Source: Calliopsis andreniformis (Eukaryota > Arthropoda > Insecta > Hymenoptera > Andrenidae). Taken from it: a DNA stretch of 64,000 nt. Below, piece by piece: positions 14,001 to 24,300 of the stretch. Position 1 is the stretch's first letter. Each line of letters opens with the position of its first letter. Under the pieces are notes generated by a model. It did no database searches, was not told the origin of the DNA, and saw only the letters and a program-made list of their open reading frames with translations. The stretch lies in contig NW_027480450.1 in the NCBI RefSeq assembly GCF_051401765.1, positions 4,030,001 to 4,094,000 on the forward strand. Direction: 5' to 3'. The position numbers and the translations under genes are program-made.

Positions 14001-14509
14001 AATCCTCAATCCTCAATCGTCAACCTTCAATCCTGAATATTCAGTCTTCAATCCTCAATCCTCAATTCTCAATCCTCAATCCTCAGTCCTCAGTCCTCAA
14101 TCCTCAGTCCTCAACCCTCAGCCGTCATCCTCAATCCCCAATCCTCAATGCTCAGTCCTCAATCTTCAATCCTCAATACTCAACCTTCAATCCTAAATCC
14201 TCAGTCCTCAAACCTCAATTCTGAATCCTCAACCCTGAATCCTCAACCCTCAGCCCTCAGTCCTCAACAGTCAGTTGTCAATCCTCAATCCTCAATAGAA
14301 TATCCTCAATTCACAGTTTTCAGTACTCAGTACTCAATCTGCAATCTTCAAATCTCTATCCACAAACATCAATTCTCATCTCTCAGCCTTCAACACTCAG
14401 TCCTCAATGTTCAATCCTCAATTCTCAATCCTCAATCCTCAGTCCTCAAACCTCAATCCTGAATCCTCAATCCTGCATCCTCAATCTTCAGCCCTCAGTC
14501 CTCAACAAG
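11059..14509 (+). repeat. Mosaic unit A1, B1 variant, A4, A2, B2, A3
   Basis: After A1 (11059) the sequence follows 1122-2100 with a shift of 9937. It then skips the A4 side branch present at 2282 and joins the B1 variant (12147), A4 (12904), A2 (13428), B2 (13901) and A3 (14272). A3 is followed by A1 after only 238 bases; 1280-1294 is usual, so about 1050 bases including B1 are missing. The 12.9-14.0 kb part is repeated at 35.6-36.7 kb (shift 22749). Confidence 0.78.
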
Positions 14510-17500
14510 CAGTTGTCAATCCTCAATCCTCAATAGAATATTCTCAATTCACAGTTTTCTATACTCAATACTCAATCTGCAATCTTCAAATCTGTATCCA
14601 CAAACATCAATTCTCATTACTCAGCCCTCAACACTCAGTCCTCAATGTTCAATACTCAATCCTCAAATCTCGATCTTCAATCCTCAATACTGAATCTTCA
14701 ATCCTCAATCCTCAATCCTCAATTCTCAATCCTCAATCCTGAATCTTCATTCCTCTGTCCCAAATACTCAATCCTCAATCCTCAATCCTCAATCCTCAAT
14801 GGTCAATCCCCAATCCTCAATCTTCAATCCTCAATACTCAATCTTCAATACTGAATTCTCAATCCTCAATCCTCAATCCTCAATCCTCAATCCTCAATCA
14901 TCAACCCTCAATCTTCAATACTCAATCCTCAATCCTCAATTCTCAATCCTCAATTCTCAACCATCAATACTCAATCCTCAATACACTATAGAATATCCTG
15001 AATTCGCAGGATTCAATACTCAAACCTTAATCCTCAACCATCAGCCCTCATCCTCCATCCTCGATCCTCAGCCCTCATCCTCAATCCTCAATACTCAATC
15101 CTCAATCCTCAATCCTCAATCGTCAACCTTCAATCCTGAATATTCAGTCTTCAATCCTCAATCCATAATTCTCAATCCTCAATCCTCAGTCCTCAATCCT
15201 CAATCCTCAATTCTCAATCCTCAATCCTCAGTCCTCAAACCTCAAACATCAATACTCAACCCTCAGTCCTCGTCCTCAGTCCACAACCCTCAATACTCAA
15301 TCCTCAACCTTCAATCATCAATATTCAATCTTCAATCCTCAATCCTCAATCCTCAGTCCTCAATCCTCAGTCCTCAAACCTCAATCCTGAATCCTCAATC
15401 CTGAATCCTCAATCTTCAGCCCCCAGTCCTCAACAATCAGTTGTCAGTCCTCAATCCTCAATAGAATATCCTCAATTTACAGTTTTCAATACTGAATACT
15501 CTATCTGCAATCTTCAAATCTCTATCCACAAACATCAATTCTCATCACTCAACCCTGAACACTCAGTCCTCAATGTTCAATCCCCAATCCTCAATTCTCA
15601 ATCTTCAATTCTCAATACTGTATCTTCAATCCTCAAACCTCAATCCTCAATCCACAATCCTCAATCCTCAGTCTTCAACCCTCAGTCCCCAATCCTCAAT
15701 CCCCAATCCTCAATCCTCAATCCTCAATCCTCAATCCTCAATCCTCAATACTCAATCCTCAATCCTCAGTCATGAATACTCAATCTTCAATACTCAATCC
15801 TCAGTCCTCTATCCTCAATCCTCAATCCTCAAACCTCAATTGTCAATCCTCAATCCCCAATCCTCAATCCTCAATTCTCAATCCTCAATCCTCAGTCCTC
15901 AGTCCTCAATCCTCAGTCCTCAACCCTCAGCCCTCATCCTCAATCCTCAATCCTCAATTATCAATCCTCAATCCTCAATCCTCAATCCTCAGTCCTCAGT
16001 CCCCAAACCTCAATCCTCAACCCTCAGACCTCATCCTCAATCCTCAATCGTCAATACTCAATCCTCAATCTTCAATCCTCAATACTCAAACTTCAATCCT
16101 CAATCCTCAGTCCTCAATCCTCAATTCTGAATCCTCAAACCTGTATCCTCAATCTTCAGCCCTCAGTCCTCAACAATCAGTTGTCAATCCTCAATCCTCG
16201 ATAGAATATCCTCAATTCACAGTTTTCAATACTCAATACTCCATCTGCAATCTTCAAATCACTATCCACAAACATCGATTCTCATCACTCAACCCTCAAC
16301 ACTCAGTCCCCAATCCTCAATCTTCAATCTTCAATCGTCAATCCTCAATCCTCAATCGTCAACCTTCAATCCTGAATATTCAGTCTTCAATCCTCAATCC
16401 ACAATCCACAATCCTCAACCCTCATTCTTCAATCCTCAATACCCAATCCTCAATCTTCAATCGTCAATCCTCAATCATCAATTCTCAATCCTCAATCCTC
16501 AGTCCTCAGTCCTCAATCCTCAGTCCTCAACCCTCAGCCCTCATCCTCAATCCCCAATCCTCAATCCTCAATCCTCAATCTTCAATCCTCAATACTCAAC
16601 CTTCAATCCTCAATCCTCAGTCCTGAAACCTCAATTCTGAATCCTCAACCCTGAATCCTCAAACTTCAGCCCTCAGTCCTCAACAGTCAGTTGTCAATCC
16701 TCTATCCCCAATAGAATATCCTCAACTCACAGTTTTCAGTACTCAGTACTCAATCTGCAATCTTCAAATCTCTATCCACAAACATCAATTCTCACCTCTC
16801 AACCCTCAACACTCAGTCCTCAATGTTCAATCCTCAATTCTCAATTCTCAACCTTCAATCCTCAATACTGAATCTTCAATCCTCAATCCTCAATCCTCAA
16901 TCCTCAATCCTCAATCCTCAATCCTCAATCCTCAATCTTCAATCCTCAGTCCCAATTCCTCAATCTTCAATCCTCAATCCTCAATCCTCAATCCTCAATC
17001 CTCAATCCTCAATCTTCAATCCTCAATACTCAATCCTCGATCCTTAATCAAGAATCCTCAATCCTCAATCCTCAGTCCTCAATCAACAATCCTCAATCTT
17101 CAATACTCAATCCTCAATCCTCAATCCTCAATCCTCAATCCTCAATCCTCAATCATCAATCCTCAATCTTTAATACTCAGTCCTCAATCCTCAATCCTCA
17201 ATCCTTAATACTCAACCTACAATCCTCAATTCTTCAATACTCAATAGAATATCCTGAATTCTCAGGATTCAATACTCAAACCTGAATCCTCAACCCTCAG
17301 CCCTCATCCTCCATCCTCAATCCTCAATCCTCAATCCTCAATCTTCAATCCTCAATACTCAATCCTCAGTAATGAATACTGGATCTTCAATACTCAATCC
17401 TCAATCCTCTATCCTCAATATTCAATCCTCAATCCTCAATCGTCAATCCTCAATCCCCAATCCTCAATCTTCAATCCTCAATCCTCAATCCTCAATTTCC

Positions 17501-17981
17501 AATCCTCAATCTTCAATCCTCAATCCTCAATACTCAATCCTCAATCCTCAATCTTCAATCCTCAATACTCAACCTTCACTCCTCAATTCCCAATCCTCAA
17601 TCTTTAATCCCCAATCCTCAATCCTCAATCTTCAATCCTCAATACTCAATCTTCAATCCACAGACCTCAATCATCAATCCTCAATTCTCAATCCTCAATC
17701 CTCAATCCTCAGACCTCAAACTTCAATACTCAACCCTCAGTCCTCGTCCTCAATCCACAACCCTCAATCCTCTATCCTCAATCTTCAATCATCAATATTC
17801 AACCTTCAATACTCAATCCTCAATCCTCAATCCTCAGTCCTCAATCCTCAATGTTCAATCCTCAATACCCAATCCTCAATCTTCAATCCTCAATCCTCAA
17901 TCCTCAATCCTCAGTCCTCAAACCTCAATCCTGAATCCTCAATCCTGCATCCTCAATCTTCAGCCCTCAGTCCTCAACAAG
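14510..17981 (+). repeat. Complete higher-order unit 1 (3472 bp)
   Basis: Order: A1 (14510), B2 (14996), A4 (15438), A2 (16178), A3 (16688), B1 (17253), next A1 (17982). Spacings between A blocks are 928, 740, 510 and 1294. The A4-A2 interval differs from the next unit: it is longer and lacks B3. All spacings equal whole numbers of heptamers minus the 6-mers I can see inside them. Much of 14.6-15.8 kb is repeated at 21.4-22.6 kb with a shift of 6791. Confidence 0.87.
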
Positions 17982-18120
17982 CAGTTGTCAATCCTCAATC
18001 CTCAATAGAATATTCTCAATTCACAGTTTTCTATACTCAATACTCAATCTGCAATCTTCAAATCTGTATCCACAAACATCAATTCTCATTACTCAGCCCT
18101 CAACACTCAGTCCTCAATGT
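17974..18120 (+). repeat. Block A, reference copy (147 bp, 21 diverged heptamers)
   Basis: Block A is a conserved marker made of 21 seven-base slots in perfect register. It runs from TCAACAA through GCAGTTG, TCAATAG, ACAGTTT, GCAATCT and ACAAACA to TCAATGT. I located 65 sites by the CAGTTG or CAATTG near the left end: 1122, 2282, 3261, 3785, 5366 (truncated), 7047, 8334, 9262, 9772, 11059, 12904, 13428, 14272, 14510, 15438, 16178, 16688, 17982, 18910, 19511, 20021, 21301, 22229, 23075, 24151, 25065, 26156, 27042, 27643, 28153, 29334, 30187, 32619, 34744, 35653, 36177, 37035, 37426, 38720, 39648, 40501, 41352, 42302, 42959, 43663, 44472, 45429, 46010, 46863, 47520, 48224, 49033, 49990, 50571, 52172, 53414, 54378, 54966, 56724, 57597, 58561, 60319, 61192, 62156, 62744. 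This copy is subtype A1, with CAAGCAGTTG, AATATTC and TGTATCC. No function is shown. Confidence 0.9.
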
Positions 18121-18456
18121 TCAATACTCAATCCTCAAATCTCGATCTTCAATCCTCAATACTGAATCTTCAATCCTCAATCCTCAATCCTCAATTCCCA
18201 ATCCTCAATCCTGAATCTTCAATCCTCTGTCCCAAATACTCAATCCTCAATCCTCAGTCCTCAATCCTCAATGCTCAATCCCCAATCCTCAATCTTCAAT
18301 CCTCAATACTCAATCTTCAATACTGAATTCTCAATCCTCAATCCTCAATCCTCAATCCTCAATCCTCAAACATCAACCCTCAATCTTCAATACTCAATCC
18401 TCAATCCTCAATTCTCAATCCTCAATTCTCAACCATCAATACTCAATCCTCAATAC

Positions 18457-18552
18457 ACTATAGAATATCCTGAATTCGCAGGATTCAATACTCAAACCTT
18501 AATCCTCAACCATCAGCCCTCATCCTCCATCCTCGATCCTCAGCCCTCATCC
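18457..18552 (+). repeat. Block B2, reference copy (ACTATAG...TTCGCAGG form)
   Basis: B2 differs from B1 by ACTATAG at its left end and GCAGGAT in place of TCAGGAT. It is followed by TTAATCC, TCAACCA and two 6-mers (TCATCC) flanking TCCATCC TCGATCC. The hairpin is 6 bp (ATCCTG at 18467-18472 with CAGGAT at 18479-18484) around a 6-base loop, and the EcoRI site is kept. Copies lie near 8821, 13901, 14996, 18469, 21788, 24623, 26643, 36650, 39207, 40973, 43222 and 47783. After A1 the spacing is almost constant at 486-487 bases (8334, 14510, 17982, 21301, 26156, 38720). After the A2 or A4 copies at 13428, 24151, 36177 and 40501 it is 472-473 bases. Confidence 0.85.
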
Positions 18553-18706
18553 TCAATCCTCAATACTCAATCCTCAATCCTCAATCCTCAATCGTCAACC
18601 TTCAATCCTGAATATTCAGTCTTCAATCCTCAATCCATAATTCTCAATCCTCAATCCTCAGTCCTCAATCCTCAATCCTCAATTCTCAAACCTCAATCCT
18701 CAGTCC

Positions 18707-18761
18707 TCAGACCTCAAACATCAATACTCAACCCTCAGTCCTCGTCCTCAGTCCACAACCC
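18707..18761 (+). repeat. Block C, reference copy (TCAGACC TCAAACA ... TCGTCC)
   Basis: Block C is a run of eight heptamer-like slots beginning TCAGACC TCAAACA TCAATAC, with the 6-mer TCGTCC at 18742-18747 and ending ACAACCC. The same core (CAGTCCTCGTCC or a near variant) recurs more than 35 times, for example near 868, 3088, 8092, 12733, 17737, 24892, 29160, 32444, 39475, 45256 and 63146. In the last 11 kb it is usually TCGACC or CCGTCC. The 6-mer moves the heptamer phase by one base, which makes the block a useful phase marker. Confidence 0.8.
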
Positions 18762-18901
18762 TCAATACTCAATCCTCAACCTTCAATCATCAATATTCAA
18801 TCTTCAATCCTCAATCCTCAATCCTCAGTCCTCAATCCTCAGTCCTCAAACCTCAATCCTGAATCCTCAATCCTGAATCCTCAATCTTCAGCCCCCAGTC
18901 C

Positions 18902-19026
18902 TCAACAATCAGTTGTCAATCCTCAATCCTCAATAGAATATCCTCAATAAACAGTTTTCAATACTGAATACTCTATCTGCAATCTTCAAATCTCTATCCA
19001 CAAACATCAATTCTCATCACTCAGAC
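18902..19026 (+). repeat. Block A subtype A4, reference copy (right end cut short)
   Basis: A4 copies are preceded by CAGCCCCCAG and carry CAATCAGTTG and usually CTCTATCTG. Members I assign here start at 3261, 12904, 15438, 18910, 22229, 25065, 27042, 29334, 30187, 32619, 35653, 39648, 40501, 42302, 43663, 45429, 46863, 48224, 49990 and 52172. A side branch with AGAAAATCATC (2282, 23075, 34744) marks the larger superperiod. This copy and its duplicate at 27042 carry TCAATAAACAG where others have TCAATTCACAG. Both jump after about 115 bases into TCAGACC TCATCC, losing the usual right end. That shared defect shows they descend from one event. Confidence 0.8.
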
Positions 19027-19201
19027 CTCATCCTCAATCCTCAATCGTCAATACTCAATCCTCAATCTTCAATCCTCAATACTCAACCTTCAATCCTCAA
19101 TCCTCAGTCCTCAATCCTCAATTCTGAATCCTCAATACTCAACCTTCAACCGTCAATCCTCAGTCCTCAATATTCAGCCATCAATCCTCAATTCTCAATA
19201 C

Positions 19202-19229
19202 TCAATAGAATATCCTGAATTCGCAAGAT
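19202..19229 (+). repeat. Block B3 (TTCGCAAG form), reference copy
   Basis: B3 is a short B variant with GCAAGAT in place of GCAGGAT, which puts one mismatch in the hairpin stem. It occurs near 5795, 19214, 27346, 31422 and 33854. In ordered units it sits between A4 and A2, about 303 bases after A4 (18910 and 27042). The 27346 copy has GAGTATCC, and the 33854 copy is preceded by CAAAATAG, so the pairs created by duplication have begun to diverge. Confidence 0.8.
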
Positions 19230-19502
19230 TCAATCCTCAAACCTCAATCCTCAATCCTCAGTCCCCAATCCTCAGTCTTCAATCCTCAATCCTCAGTCCT
19301 CAATCCTCAATCCTCCATCCTCAATCCTCAACACTCAATCTTCAATCCTCAATCCTCAATTCTCAATCCTCAATCCTCAATCCTCAACCCTCATTCTTCA
19401 ATCCTCAATACCCAATCCTCAATCCCCAATCCTCAATCCTCAGTCCTCAAACCTCAATCCTGAATCCTCAAACCTGTATCCTCAATCTTCAGCCCTCAGT
19501 CC

Positions 19503-19643
19503 TCAACAATCAGTTGTCAATCCTCAATCCTCGATAGAATATCCTCAATTCACAGTTTTCAATACTCAATACTCCATCTGCAATCTTCAAATCACTATCC
19601 ACAAACATCAATTCTCATCACTCAACCCTCAACACTCAGTCCC
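19503..19643 (+). repeat. Block A subtype A2, reference copy
   Basis: A2 copies are recognised by CTCGATAGAATATCC, CTCCATCTGC and ATCACTATCC. Members are at 3785, 9262 (right part only), 13428, 16178, 19511, 24151, 27643 and 36177. In the ordered part of the array A2 is followed by A3 exactly 510 bases later (9262, 16178, 19511, 27643). That is 73 heptamer slots minus one base, matching the single 6-mer TCATCC in the interval. Confidence 0.82.
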
Positions 19644-20012
19644 CAATCCTCAATCATCAATCTTCAATCGTCAATCCTCAATCCTCAATCGTCAACCTTC
19701 AATCCTGAATATTCAGTCTTCAATCCTCAATCCACAATCCACAATCCTCAACCCTCATTCTTCAATCCTCAATACCCAATCCTCAATCTTCAATCGTCAA
19801 TCCTCAATCATCAATTCTCAATCCTCAATCCTCAGTCCTCAGTCCTCAATCCTCAGTCCTCAACCCTCAGCCCTCATCCTCAATCCCCAATCCTCAATCC
19901 TCAATCCTCAATCTTCAATCCTCAATACTCAACCTTCAATCCTCAATCCTCAGTCCTGAAACCTCAATTCTGAATCCTCAACCCTGAATCCTCAAACTTC
20001 AGCCCTCAGTCC

Positions 20013-20159
20013 TCAACAGTCAGTTGTCAATCCTCTATCCCCAATAGAATATCCTCAACTCACAGTTTTCAGTACTCAGTACTCAATCTGCAATCTTCAA
20101 ATCTCTATCCACAAACATCAATTCTCACCTCTCTACCCTCAACACTCAGTACTCAATGT
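20013..20159 (+). repeat. Block A subtype A3, reference copy
   Basis: A3 is recognised by CAACAGTCAGTTG and CAGTACTCAGTACTC, often with CTATCCCCAATAG. Members start at 7047, 9772, 14272, 16688, 20021, 28153, 37035, 37426, 41352, 44472 and 49033. In complete units it is followed by block B1 about 565 bases later and by A1 at 1280-1294 bases. At 37035 and 37426 two A3 blocks lie only 391 bases apart, a local duplication or an incomplete exchange. Confidence 0.82.
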
Positions 20160-20573
20160 TCAATCCTCAATTCTCAATTCTCAACCTACAATCCTCAATA
20201 CTGAATCTTCAATCCTCAATCCTCAATCCTCAATCCTCAATCCTGAATCCTCAATCCTCAATCCTCAATCTTCAATCCTCAGTCCCAAATCCTCAATCTT
20301 CAATCCTCAATCCTCAATCCTCAATCCTCAATCCTCAATCCTCAATCTTCAATCCTCAATACTCAATCCTCGATCCTCAATCAACAATCCTCAATCCTCA
20401 ATCCTCAGTCCTCAATCAACAATCCTCAATCTTCAATACTCAATCCTCAATCCTCAATCCTCAATCCTCAATCCTCAATCCTCAATCATCAATCCTCAAT
20501 CTTTAATACTCAGTCCTCAATCCTCAATCCTCAATCCTCAATACTCAACCTACAATCCTCAATTCTTCAATAC

Positions 20574-20649
20574 TCAATAGAATATCCTGAATTCTCAGGA
20601 TTCAATACTCAAACCTGAATCCTCAACCCTCAGCACTCATCCTCCATCC
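20574..20649 (+). repeat. Block B1, reference copy, with EcoRI site and 7-bp hairpin
   Basis: B1 reads TCAATAG AATATCC, then TGAATTC TCAGGAT, and ends with a GCACTCATCCTCCATCC stretch that contains a 6-mer. Positions 20584-20590 (ATCCTGA) and 20595-20601 (TCAGGAT) are perfectly complementary around the loop ATTC, and GAATTC lies at 20589-20594. B-type blocks of all subtypes have their CCTGAATTC-like core near 386, 2504, 4287, 5795, 6172, 7605, 8821, 10344, 12147, 13901, 14996, 17253, 18469, 19214, 20586, 21788, 23297, 24623, 26643, 27346, 28718, 30738, 31422, 33170, 33854, 34966, 36650, 37991, 39207, 40973, 41923, 43222, 44003, 44687, 45651, 46485, 47783, 48565, 49248, 50212, 51113, 51568, 52685, 54718, 56002, 57349, 59597, 60943 and 62497. 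Confidence 0.88.
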
Positions 20650-21300
20650 TCAATCCTCAATCCTCAATCCTCAATCTTCAATCCTCAATACTCAATCCTC
20701 AGTAATGAATACTGGATCTTCAATACTCAATCCTCAATCCTCTATCCTCAATCCTCAATCCTCAATCCTCAATCGTCAATCCTCAATCCCCAATCCTCAA
20801 TCTTCAATCCTCAATCCTCAATCCTCAATTTCCAATCCTCAATCTTCAATCCTCAATCCTCAATACTCAATCCTCAATCCTCAATCTTCAATCCTCAATA
20901 CTCAACCTTCACTCCTCAATTCCCAATCCTCAATCTTTAATCCCCAATCCTCAATCCTCAATCTTCAATCCTCAATACTCAATCTTCAATCCTCAGACCT
21001 CAATCATCAATCCTCAATTCTCAATCGTCAATCCTCAATCCTCAGACCTCAAACTTCAATACTCAGCCCTCAGTCCTCGTCCTCAATCCACAACCCTCAA
21101 TCCTCTATCCTCAATATTCAATCATCAATATTCAACCTTCAATACTCAATCCTCAATCCTCAATCCTCAGTCCTCAATCCTCAATGTTCAATCCTCAATA
21201 CCCAATCCTCAATCTTCAATCCTCGATCCTCAATCCTCAATCCTCAGTCCTCAAACCTCAATCCTGAATCCTCAATATTCAGCCCTCAGTCCTCAACAAG

Positions 21301-24300
21301 CAGTTGTCAATCCTCGATCCTCAATAGAATATTCTCAATTCACAGTTTTCTATACTCAATACTCAATCTGCAATCTTCAAATCTGTATCCACAAACATCA
21401 ATTCTCATTACTCAGCCCTCAACACTCAGTCCTCAATGTTCAATACTCAATCCTCAAATCTCGATCTTCAATCCTCAATACTGAATCTTCAATCCTCAAT
21501 CCTCAATCCTCAATTCTCAATCCTCAATCCTGAATCTTCATTCCTCTGTCCCAAATACTCAATCCTCAATCCTCAATCCTCAATCCTCAATGGTCAATCC
21601 CCAATCCTCAATCTTCAATCCTCAATACTCAATCTTCAATACTGAATTCTCAATCCTCAATCCTCAATCCTCAATCCTCAATCCTCAATCATCAACCCTC
21701 AATCTTCAATACTCAATCCTCAATCCTCAATTCTCAATCCTCAATTCTCAACCATCAATACTCAATCCTCAATACACTATAGAATATCCTGAATTCGCAG
21801 GATTCAATACTCAAACCTTAATCCTCAACCATCAGCCCTCATCCTCCATCCTCGATCCTCAGCCCTCATCCTCAATCCTCAATACTCAATCCTCAATCCT
21901 CAATCCTCAATCGTCAACCTTCAATCCTGAATATTCAGTCTTCAATCCTCAATCCATAATTCTCAATCCTCAATCCTCAGTCCTCAATCCTCAATCCTCA
22001 ATTCTCAATCCTCAATCCTCAGTCCTCAAACCTCAAACATCAATACTCAACCCTCAGTCCTCGTCCTCAGTCCACAACCCTCAATACTCAATCCTCAACC
22101 TTCAATCATCAATATTCAATCTTCAATCCTCAATCCTCAATCCTCAGTCCTCAATCCTCAGTCCTCAAACCTCAATCCTGAATCCTCAATCCTGAATCCT
22201 CAATCTTTAGCCCCCAGTCCTCAACAATCAGTTGTCAATCCTCAATCCTCAATAGAATATCCTCAATTTACAGTTTTCAATACTGAATACTCTATCTGCA
22301 ATCTTCAAATCTCTATCCACAAACATCAATTCTCATCACTCAACCCTCAACACTCAGTCCTCAATGTTCAATCCCCAATCCTCAATTCTCAATCTTCAAT
22401 TCTCAATACTGTATCTTCAATCCTCAAACCTCAATCCTCAATCCACAATCCTCAATCCTCAGTCTTCAATCCTCAGTCCCCAATCCTCAATCCCCAATCC
22501 TCAATCCTCAATCCTCAATCCTCAATCCTCAATACTCAATCCTCAATCCTCAGTCATGAATACTCAATCTTCAATACTCAATCCTCAGTCCTCTATCCTC
22601 AATCCTCAATCCTCAAACCTCAATTGTCAATCCTCAATCCCCAATCCTCAATCTTCAATCCTCAATCCTCAATCCTCAATCCTCAATCCTCAACCTTCAA
22701 TCCTCAATACTCAATCTTCACTCCTCAATTCCCAATTCTCAATCCTTAATCACCAATCCTCAATCCTCAATCTTCAATCCTCAATACTCAATCTTCAATC
22801 CTCAATCCTCAATCCTCAATTCTCAATCCTCAATCCTCAGTCCTCAGTCCTCAATCCTCAGTCCTCAACCCTCAGCCCTCATCCTCAATCCTCAATCCTC
22901 AATTATCAATCCTCAATCCTATATCCTCAATCCTCAATCCTCAATCCTCAATCCTCAGTCCTCAATCTTCAATCCTCAATACACAATCTTCAATCCTCAA
23001 TCCTCAGTTCTCAAACCTCAATTCCGAATCCTCAATCCTGAATCCTCAATCTTCAGCCCTCAGTTCTCAACAATCAGTTGTCAATCCTCAATCCTCAATA
23101 GAAAATCATCAATTCACAGTTTTCAATACTCAATACTCTATCTGCAATCTTCAAATGTCTATCCACAAACATCAATCCTCATCACTCAACCCTCAACACT
23201 CAGCCCTCAATGTTCAATCCTCAGTCCTCAATCCTCAATCCTCATTCCTCAATACTCAACCATCAATCCTCAATTCTTCAATACTCAATAGAATATCCTG
23301 AATTCTCAGGATTCAATACTGAAGCCTCTATCCTCAACCCTCAGCCCTCATCCTCCATCCTCAATCTTCAATCCTCAATACTCAATCCTCAGTCATGAAT
23401 ACTCAATCTTCAATACTCAATCCTCAATCCTCTATCCTCAATCCTCAATCCTCAGTCCTCAATCCTCAATCCTCAACCGTCAATCCTCAATCCCCAACCC
23501 TCAATCTTCAATCCTCAATCCTCAATCCTCAATCCTCAATCCTCAGTCCTCAGTCATGAATACTCAATCTTCAATAATCAATCCTCAATCCTCTATCCTC
23601 AATCCTCAATCCTCAATCCTCAATCGTCAATCCTCAATCCCCAACCCTCAATCTTCAATCCTCAATCCTCAATCCTCAATCCTCAATCCTCAATCTTCAA
23701 TCCTCAATACTCAATCTTCACTCCTCAATTTCCAATACTCAATCCTTAATCCCCAACCCTCAGACCTCAATCTGCAATCCTCAATACTCAATCTTCAATC
23801 CTCAGTCCTCAATCCTCAATCCTCAATTCTCAATCCTCAATCCTCAGTCCTCAGACCTCAAACATCAATACTCAACCCTCAGTCCTCGTCCTCAGTCCAC
23901 AACCCTCGATACTCAATCCTCAATCTTCAATTATCAATCCTCAATCCTCAATTCTCAATCCACAATCCTCAGCCCTCAGTCCTCAATCCTCAGTCCTGAA
24001 CCCTCAGCCCTCATCCTCAATCCTCAATCCTCAATCCTCAATCTTCAATCCTCAATACTCAACCTTCAATCCTCAATCCTCCGTCCTCAAACCTCAATTC
24101 TGAATCCTCAATCCTGAATCCTCAATCTTCAGCCCTCAGTCCTCAACAATCAGTTGTCAATCCTCAATCCTCGATAGAATATCCTCAATTCACAGTTTTC
24201 AATACTCAATACTCCATCTGCAATCTTCAAATCACTATCCACAAACATCAATTCTCATCACTCAACCCTCAACACTCAGTCCTCAATGTTCAATACTCAA

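Larger units (their letters stand above)
17335..20814 (+). repeat. Large duplication, copy 1 (partner near 25509-28946)
   Basis: The segment matches 25509-28946 almost base for base, with a shift of 8174 in its left part and 8132 in its right part. The 42-base change is one clean loss of six heptamers near 26.8 kb in the other copy. Both copies share rare features: TCAATAAACAG in A4, the shortened A4 end, and TACTCAATGTTC just after A3. Confidence 0.85.
17982..21300 (+). repeat. Complete higher-order unit 2, reference (3319 bp)
   Basis: Order and spacing: A1 (17982), 487 bases to B2, 441 to A4, 304 to B3, 297 to A2, 510 to A3, 565 to B1, 715 to the next A1 (21301). The total of 3319 bases equals 475 heptamer slots minus 6. 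That is what seven 6-mers (TCATCC, TCGTCC) and one 8-mer (TCAATTCT) would give. No inserted unique DNA is needed to explain the unit. It is the clearest higher-order repeat in the window. Confidence 0.88.

Noticed and set aside
17974..18120. Block A as an inserted transposable element or tRNA-like SINE
   Set aside because: It stays in heptamer register throughout. It has no target-site duplication, terminal inverted repeats, A or B promoter boxes or poly-A tail.
18450..18470. TATA-like promoter at ACTATAGAATATCC in B2 blocks
   Set aside because: It is one more variant pair of heptamers (ACTATAG AATATCC), repeated about a dozen times without any downstream gene.
20584..20601. Rho-independent terminator at the B1 hairpin
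   Set aside because: The stem is only 7 bp with A/T ends, has no following T-run, and no gene lies upstream.
17974..20649. CENP-B box in the marker blocks
   Set aside because: The motif needs TTCG followed by A and CGGG at set spacing. The plus strand is G-poor and I saw no match on either strand in the A or B blocks.
17982..21300. CRISPR array or similar repeat-spacer structure
   Set aside because: The stretches between marker blocks are the same heptamer repeat and not unique spacers. Spacing is hundreds of bases, and no cas genes are present.
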